Assembly: GCA_026390445.1 (NCBI GenBank)
Contig: JAPLFX010000150.1
Span: forward strand, 1 to 38,401
Direction of reading: 5' to 3'
Length of the DNA: 38,401 bases
Origin: Pseudomonadota bacterium
Lineage (GTDB): Bacteria > Bdellovibrionota_B > Oligoflexia > Oligoflexales > CAIYRB01
Shown here one piece after another: positions 32,871 through 38,401 of this stretch. Position numbers and translations under genes: made by a program. The notes beneath the pieces were generated by a model, which ran no database searches, had not been told where the DNA came from, and saw nothing but the letters and a program-made list of their open reading frames with translations. The first letter of the stretch is position 1. Every line of letters starts with the position of its first letter.

Positions 32871-34031
32871 TTGGCGAGCCCTTCCATCATCACTTTGACC
32901 TCGCCAGGCTCGCCGGCGGCTTTAGCGCCCCAGACGGACAGCTTTTACGGCCTGACCCGGGAGGCCTTGGAGGCCTGGTGCACGCTCCATGGCTTTAGCC
33001 GGGTGCATGCCAAGACCCTGTTTCGTAGCGCTTACAAAGCGCTAAACCCGGAACCTTGGTCGGCACCTTCACTGCCGCGGGCCTGCGCCGCTCTCTTACC
33101 ATTATCTCTTTCCAGCGCACCCTTGCGCTTGGTTGCCGAGCAGCGCTCTGGCTATGACCACAGCCTTAAGTTTCTTGTTGGATTGGCTGGCGGGCGTGAA
33201 GTCGAAGCGGTGTTGATGCCTGAGACCAAGCGCTTGACCTTGTGCCTCTCCTCCCAAGTTGGTTGTGCCCAGGGCTGTGTGTTCTGCCACACCGGTCGCA
33301 TGGGTTTGATTCGCCAGCTAAGCACGGACGAAATCGTCGGTCAGGTGCTGCTAGCCGAGCGCTGGATCGCGGCTCATCCTGAATGGCTGCAGCAGGTCCG
33401 CCTGCCTGCAAGCACTCGCATCAGCAACATCGTGTTTATGGGGATGGGCGAACCGCTCGACAATGTCGATGCCGTCATTGCCGCTCTGCGCATCCTGTCT
33501 GATCCCTTCGGCCTCGCTCTGGGCTTGTCCCACATCTCCGTCTCGACCGCCGGCCACCTTGACGGCATTGAGCGCCTCTATGCCGCATTGCCCAAAGCCC
33601 GTTTAGCGCTTTCCGTGCACAGCACGGACGATGCCCAGCGCTCGCGCATCATGCCGATCAACAAGCGCTGGCCTTTGACCGAAGTGGTCGATCGACTGCG
33701 CACCATCCTTGGTGGGGAGGGCCCCCCGGTTTTGCTGCAGTACACGTTGATTCGCGGCGTCAATGACCGCCTAGAAGACGCCGAGCAGTTAGCTCGCCTG
33801 AGCCAGGGACTGAATGCCAAGATCAATTTGATTCCGCTCAACGTCGTCGGTCCGTCCCGCCTTAGTGCGCCATCACCCGAGGCCATCAAGGCTTTTCGAG
33901 ATTTGCTTTGCAGTCATGGCCTGAGGGTCATGGTTCGTTATAGCAAGGGGCAGGACATCGCCGCGGCATGCGGGCAATTGGTCCGGGACGCGAACTCTCA
34001 GTCTGGCTCGTCGTCTAGTGGCGAGACATAG
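32871..34031 (+). CDS. rlmN: Dual-specificity 23S rRNA/tRNA adenine-C2 methyltransferase
   Basis: RlmN is a radical SAM enzyme that methylates A2503 of 23S rRNA and A37 of some tRNAs. The iron-sulphur Cys are C132, C136 and C139 (CAQGCVFC); GMGEPLDN, the ALSVHS stretch and the C-terminal acceptor Cys367 (AAACGQLV) complete the set. The start is uncertain: TTG 32871 is the farthest plausible one, without a visible site, and another TTG lies at 32895. The last 34 bases overlap the end of the convergent FapA-like gene. The length of about 386 is typical. Confidence 0.92.
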   Translation: MASPSIITLTSPGSPAALAPQTDSFYGLTREALEAWCTLHGFSRVHAKTLFRSAYKALNPEPWSAPSLPRACAALLPLSLSSAPLRLVAEQRSGYDHSLKFLVGLAGGREVEAVLMPETKRLTLCLSSQVGCAQGCVFCHTGRMGLIRQLSTDEIVGQVLLAERWIAAHPEWLQQVRLPASTRISNIVFMGMGEPLDNVDAVIAALRILSDPFGLALGLSHISVSTAGHLDGIERLYAALPKARLALSVHSTDDAQRSRIMPINKRWPLTEVVDRLRTILGGEGPPVLLQYTLIRGVNDRLEDAEQLARLSQGLNAKINLIPLNVVGPSRLSAPSPEAIKAFRDLLCSHGLRVMVRYSKGQDIAAACGQLVRDANSQSGSSSSGET

Positions 34032-36229
34032 CTGCCGCGGATGCGCTTAGGATTGATGGCCACTTCGCGCACGTCATTGACGATGGGCACGCTTTGTCCA
34101 CCGACGGTGATGTGGACATTGGCAAACAACACCCCTTTGACAATGATGCGCGAGGTGGCGTTGTAGGTAACGGTGGCGGCGGCGTTGGAGATAAGCTGCT
34201 CCAAGGTCTCGGTCATGGTTCGCATCCGCGGCAGGCGCGCTTGCAGTTCGTCTTTTTGTTCGCGGTGCTTGGCGGTCATCTGTGCGGGCTTTTTCTGCGT
34301 CAGGTCGCGCAGGGCCAGACGATCATCGGCGAGGCGCTTTTTAAGCTTTTCAAGTCGCCGTTGCTTGATATCAATCGAGCGTGCGACCTTCCAATCGACG
34401 CCGACACTGGCGCTGGTGATGCTGCCTCGGGCAGTACCTAGGGAGCCGGTGATTAGGGACCCCAGGGAGAACAAACTGCCACCTGAGATGACCCCGTTGG
34501 GGGCGATGTTGACGCTGCCTGAACAGAAGATGCGGCTGTTCATGATGGCTTTTTGCACATTGATATTGCCGCGGCAGATGATCGTTGCTTGCTCGATGAA
34601 TTGCGCGGTGATCGATCCGCGCACTTCGATGCTGCCGGTGGTCCCGGTCGTGATACCGGCGTCGACTTTTAGGTCACCCTTGATGTGGATATGGGCTCCC
34701 GTGATGGTGCCGTGTACCGTCAGATTGCCAGAGGTTTGAATGGTGGCACCGGTCTCGACGTTGCCGTTGATCTCGATGGGGCCGTCAAAGATGATGTTGC
34801 CGGTGCTGAGATTGACATCACCATTATGCACTAGGGCCGGAGACAAGGAGATATTGAGGCCGTCGATCACGGGAATGCCGTCTACCTGCGCCACAAACTC
34901 ATGGCTGCCGCGCTGAACGATGCCTTCGCCGACGTGGACGTCCAACTTCTCGCTCGGTGGTACGTTGAGTGCTTCATTGAAGACGTTACGGGGTGGTACC
35001 GGTTCTTTGTGGTAGCGGATCTCCGCAACCACCTGACCGGCGACTGCGGTGCTGCGCTGCTGCAGCATGCGAATATCGACCTTGCCTTCATTGATATTGC
35101 CCTTAATTCGGCTTGCGGCGTCTTTATAGGTGGGGTGAAGATAGGGGTCTTTACCACCTGAACCCTCGCGGCCGTGGCAAGCAACGAGGTCGTTTAAATC
35201 GGCGAGCTTACGGATCGCCTCAGCGATCGCTGGTTCGAGGCTTTCAGCCATCGGCATCGTGATCTTGGCCGCGACCATTTGCTCCTTCACCCACTCGACA
35301 TCGATGAACAAGTTTTCGTTATCGTAGATCTTCTTATTAAATCCGGTGATCGTGGCCTCCATTTGGTCGGCCGAGATTTTGAACTTAATGAGGTCACTGC
35401 CAACGATGGACGGCCGCGCTGAGGCAGCTTTGGCAGCGCCATGCGTGGACCCTGTGGCGGCAAGAAGTGAGACGGGTAATTCAAGGCCAAGGCCCTCCGG
35501 CCCGTCGAGGGATGATTGCAAGGCCAGCAAAAAATCCCTCTTCAACAGGTGAAACTCAATGCCATCGACCGACATCTGCTTCACCGCCTGATTGATCAGT
35601 GTGAGCATATGGTCGCGCTGCACACGGTCGCGCAGGTCGGCGATGTTGCGAATGATGACGCCGATCTCCTTGCGTTGCTTGTTGCCGACCACCGAGATGG
35701 ATTTGCCAGTGGTATCGGTAGGCATGGCGCTGATGGCATATGGCTCAAGGCCGTTGCCGAGCTTGAGCTTGAGAAAGGCGCCGTAGAGTTGGGCGTGGTT
35801 TGGCACGGACTTAATACCGAGCTCTAGGACGCGGCGGCGGATCCAGAGTTTGAACCACTCCCATTTCCAATTCTCGGTTCGTGGTGCTGGTAGTGCGGTG
35901 GCAATGGTGACGATGGCCTTGTCCGATGTCACGGGTTCGACGATCAACCCGGTCAAATCCGGACTTCCGGCGGCGAGGGTCAGAGAAACGATGCGGTCCC
36001 CTGCCGAGTCTTCGGCCTGGCGTAGCGCCGTCCAGCAGTCCAAAAAGCGCCGCTCATAGGTGACGTAGAAGGCGATTTCACCGGTCGATTTGACGGCATC
36101 CATCTTCGCTTTGACGCGCTTTAGAATATCGTCTGGGGGCGCATCTTGGGTCAGCGCCAAATTGCGGCTAAATTCGCAGCGAACCCGAGTGGCGGCGGCG
36201 CTGTATGCAATTTTAACCGATTCGGCCAA
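33998..36229 (-). CDS. FapA-domain (DUF342) protein
   Basis: The 743-residue cytosolic protein contains a FapA domain. N-terminal mixed alpha/beta regions are followed at ~440-600 by the typical right-handed beta-helix of imperfect repeats (GNIIFDGPIEINGNVETGA, SGNLTVHGTITGAH, KGDLKVDAGIT, CRGNINVQKAIM), then a coiled coil (DIKQRRLEKLKKRLADDR) and a C-terminal strand-rich segment. FapA proteins are widespread but their roles are mostly undefined; Bacillus and Vibrio members affect cell envelope or signalling. The TTG start has AGGAGG eight bases upstream. The end overlaps the convergent rlmN by 34 bases. Confidence 0.78.
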   Translation of the reverse strand: MAESVKIAYSAAATRVRCEFSRNLALTQDAPPDDILKRVKAKMDAVKSTGEIAFYVTYERRFLDCWTALRQAEDSAGDRIVSLTLAAGSPDLTGLIVEPVTSDKAIVTIATALPAPRTENWKWEWFKLWIRRRVLELGIKSVPNHAQLYGAFLKLKLGNGLEPYAISAMPTDTTGKSISVVGNKQRKEIGVIIRNIADLRDRVQRDHMLTLINQAVKQMSVDGIEFHLLKRDFLLALQSSLDGPEGLGLELPVSLLAATGSTHGAAKAASARPSIVGSDLIKFKISADQMEATITGFNKKIYDNENLFIDVEWVKEQMVAAKITMPMAESLEPAIAEAIRKLADLNDLVACHGREGSGGKDPYLHPTYKDAASRIKGNINEGKVDIRMLQQRSTAVAGQVVAEIRYHKEPVPPRNVFNEALNVPPSEKLDVHVGEGIVQRGSHEFVAQVDGIPVIDGLNISLSPALVHNGDVNLSTGNIIFDGPIEINGNVETGATIQTSGNLTVHGTITGAHIHIKGDLKVDAGITTGTTGSIEVRGSITAQFIEQATIICRGNINVQKAIMNSRIFCSGSVNIAPNGVISGGSLFSLGSLITGSLGTARGSITSASVGVDWKVARSIDIKQRRLEKLKKRLADDRLALRDLTQKKPAQMTAKHREQKDELQARLPRMRTMTETLEQLISNAAATVTYNATSRIIVKGVLFANVHITVGGQSVPIVNDVREVAINPKRIRGSYVSPLDDEPD

Positions 36230-36350
36230 GACAAGGTCCTCCTACCAGGGGTATCGGAGGAAGCCGGCAAAAGCTTAGGCTTGGATGTTAAAATATAGTT
36301 ATTACTGTGGGTTGTAGAAAATAGGGCCGAGGCTTGGTCACTGCCTCGGA

Positions 36351-38401
36351 CTATTTGAAGATATTGACGTTGATGGAGGGGGCGGAACTCGGCGAGGACG
36401 TGCTGACGTAGTAGACGCGACCGTAGCGGTCAACGCTGGTGGCGGTAGGGTTGGCGACGGTTGTTGGGGTTGAGGGGGGTGACAGCGTGAACGTGGTGTC
36501 CGAGGTGCTGTTGATGGCGCTCATCGGCGACCAGTTGGTTTGGCCGCGGGGGATGCGTGTGGTGTAGAGCGTGCGTGAGGTGGAGATGTTCAACCCGAGC
36601 ATCGTGGCGTTGCCGGATTGGTCGAGGGTGAGCGACAGGTTGGAAAGCGCAGTGCTGCTGAGGACTGATGTATAAACGGGCGTGGAATGGCCGACGCTGA
36701 GGTTGCAGCCATAGTAGGCTGCGCTGGATGGGGCGCCCCAGGCGATTGCGGTGTCGCCTTGGTTGTTAGTGGTTAGGAGCAGGTGCGACGGGGTGGTGGT
36801 GTCGAACACGGTGGTGGAGGCATTGATGACGTCGGGAGCTGCTTGCCAGGTGCCGCTGGTAGCGGCGGAGGTTTGGACTCCACTGACGGAGTCAAACCAG
36901 GCAACGCGAGCGCGGCTGCCGCTGCTGACGGAGAGCACTGGGCTTGAGATGGTTGCAGAGAAGGACAGGCTGGTTAGGGGGTGGGGCGTCCATGTCGCAT
37001 TTTGGCGGACATTGGCGATCAATTTGGTGGAGGAAGTGCCGGAGTTTTTCGCCACGTACATCAAAGTTGCGCGGCCTGCATCGTCGATGCCTGATTGGAG
37101 ACTCGAGAGTTGGTCGGGTGAACTGGCGATCGTCACCGGCGTAGTACCGGAACTGTCTGTGCCATGCGCCAGCTGATACGAAGCGGCGATGCTCCCAGTG
37201 TTCATCCAGGCGATGATGTAGTCGCCGAAGTTGTTCACGGACATGCTCAACGCACTCGGAGCTGATGTCATAGACGAAGCACCGCTAACCGCCGTGAGCG
37301 TATTCAGGCCACCAATATTGCTGTAGCTCGTCGTCTTAATTGCCCCAGTGCCTCCATTCGGATAACTATACCAAACAAGACGCAGCTGATTGCCGCCGAA
37401 AACGGACATCTGCGGTAAGGAAAGTATGCCTGCGGTAGCGCTATCGACGGTGAATGTCGACCATGTGGCACTCTGCTTATTGAACACACTGAGCATGAGA
37501 GTGTATGACGCCTGGATCCACAGGGCATAGGCATTGCCTTGGTCATCGACTGCGGCTTGGACCGCGGTGTTGGAATGTGTGTCAGGCGTTGTAATCGTCC
37601 AAGTCGTCGCACCCGCTGGCAGATAATGTGCGTAAAGCGCCGTGGATTCAGTGCGCAGCGCCAGAATATCGCCATTGGCACCAACGGCAGAGACCATCGG
37701 ACTAACAGGCGATGTTGCCGGAGACAAAGCTGTTTTCGCGTCCGGCGTCGCCGTCCAAGATCCATCGCGAGTCATAAATGACCACTGTTTAGAAGCGATG
37801 GAATTTATCCCGTTAGTGCCCGCCACACCAGAACTCAGTTGAGCGGTCATACGGCTTAGTAATGGATAATTCGCAGCCGGCATAAATGCCAGGGTGTTGG
37901 CGTTAGGCTGAGTCATGGTCCCAGGAAAGGCGATGCTTCCTGCTGGTACAGGCAGAGTGGGATCATCGACGTTATTGATGTTGAGCTTAAACAGGCTGGC
38001 CAAAGCGGAGCCACTTTGGGCAACAAGAGGTGAGTCGAATAGTGCGCTCACTGGGATGTCTAGCGCAACCGCGCTCGCGCCATCAGCTGGATTCACGGAC
38101 TGGAGCTGAGGCGCCGCGGAGACAGGCTTTGGTGTACTCGGCGTTGCAATCGGAGCAGGTGTCGCGACAGGAACGACCGGAGCGGTGATGGTGACGGTGA
38201 TGGCATCGGACCAGGATGACGCACTGCTGCGACCGCTGACTTCGTTGCAGGATATTTGCGCGTAATAGGTGCCGGCGGCCAGCGATCCAATCGCAACCGA
38301 GCCACTGGTAGCAGCACCTAAACTGGCGTTAAAGCCAAATGGCGGCAGTTTATTTTGGCTGAGGACCAGCCCGCAGGCGCTGACGGTTGAGAAGCCGCTG
38401 A
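36351..38401 (-). CDS. Surface/secreted protein with Ig-like domain, cut by the right edge
   Basis: The frame is open from the stop at 36351-36353 to the window end, so the 5' part and any signal peptide are missing. Reading from the edge: a beta-sandwich (fibronectin/Ig-like; GSLAAGTYYAQISC), a Pro/Ala/Thr linker, then a bacterial Ig-like Big_5/SbsA-type domain (SVNPADGASAVALDIPVSALF ... KQWSFMTRDGSW). A run of about seven repeated blades follows, each with an Ala-Trp pair (YALWIQ, IAWMN, RVAWFD, AIAWGAP), probably a beta-propeller. It probably sits on or outside the cell surface. Function unknown. Confidence 0.72.
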   Translation of the reverse strand, partial: SGFSTVSACGLVLSQNKLPPFGFNASLGAATSGSVAIGSLAAGTYYAQISCNEVSGRSSASSWSDAITVTITAPVVPVATPAPIATPSTPKPVSAAPQLQSVNPADGASAVALDIPVSALFDSPLVAQSGSALASLFKLNINNVDDPTLPVPAGSIAFPGTMTQPNANTLAFMPAANYPLLSRMTAQLSSGVAGTNGINSIASKQWSFMTRDGSWTATPDAKTALSPATSPVSPMVSAVGANGDILALRTESTALYAHYLPAGATTWTITTPDTHSNTAVQAAVDDQGNAYALWIQASYTLMLSVFNKQSATWSTFTVDSATAGILSLPQMSVFGGNQLRLVWYSYPNGGTGAIKTTSYSNIGGLNTLTAVSGASSMTSAPSALSMSVNNFGDYIIAWMNTGSIAASYQLAHGTDSSGTTPVTIASSPDQLSSLQSGIDDAGRATLMYVAKNSGTSSTKLIANVRQNATWTPHPLTSLSFSATISSPVLSVSSGSRARVAWFDSVSGVQTSAATSGTWQAAPDVINASTTVFDTTTPSHLLLTTNNQGDTAIAWGAPSSAAYYGCNLSVGHSTPVYTSVLSSTALSNLSLTLDQSGNATMLGLNISTSRTLYTTRIPRGQTNWSPMSAINSTSDTTFTLSPPSTPTTVANPTATSVDRYGRVYYVSTSSPSSAPSINVNIFK

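Noticed and set aside
1-38401. CRISPR arrays, rRNA and tRNA genes
   Set aside because: No regularly spaced repeats or RNA-gene signatures were seen on reading; the TnpB nuclease is not next to any array.

Overview
The window reads as chromosomal DNA of a Gram-negative bacterium with a large secreted and regulatory repertoire. The evidence is outer-membrane beta-barrels ending in Phe, several lipoproteins, a secretin, and a mix of Ser/Thr kinase, SpoIIE phosphatase, GGDEF, STAS, HAMP and FapA-like signalling proteins. The flavour suggests the Bdellovibrionota/Oligoflexia or another former deltaproteobacterial group; this is an inference from gene content, since no rRNA or tRNA is present. Non-ATG starts (TTG, GTG) preceded by good Shine-Dalgarno sequences are frequent.

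Layout. (1) 1-2.2 kb: the end of an unknown ORF, then a solitary IS200/IS605-type element carrying a large TnpB (RuvC nuclease) with hairpins at both ends. Its right end abuts and probably supplies the stop codon of a di-iron acyl-ACP desaturase (2.2-3.2 kb). (2) 3.4-7.2 kb, minus strand: a FecR/TPR/beta-barrel outer-membrane protein, then coaD and rsmD. (3) 7.4-10.9 kb, plus strand: speA arginine decarboxylase with a perfect inverted repeat in its leader, a STAS protein with a zinc ribbon, and a PAS-like/GGDEF diguanylate cyclase. (4) 10.9-19 kb, minus strand: a Tad/CpaC-type secretin, a short CpaB-like protein, a probably frameshifted TadE-like pseudopilin gene, and upstream of them a 1751-residue kinase-ATPase-GAF-SpoIIE phosphatase. 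(5) 19.3-23.2 kb: a Vps62-like lipoprotein, and a three-gene unrecognised envelope operon. (6) 23.4-27.7 kb, minus strand: an operon of a small unrecognised protein, a LonB-like ATP-dependent protease and epmA. (7) 27.9-31.5 kb: a very basic mini-protein, a HAMP membrane protein, a GDSL lipase-like lipoprotein, and a divergent FadL-like porin. (8) 31.5-38.4 kb: phosphofructokinase, rlmN, a FapA-domain protein, and a large surface protein with an Ig-like domain that runs off the right edge.

How the parts may connect. Lipid handling recurs: desaturase, GDSL hydrolase and FadL transporter. Signalling recurs too: the SpoIIE-type phosphatase output normally acts on STAS proteins, and one lies about 4 kb away. 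The least explained parts are the TnpB element with its chain of hairpins, the incomplete Tad locus behind the giant kinase-phosphatase, the 20.8-23.2 kb envelope operon, and the basic mini-protein at 27.9 kb.
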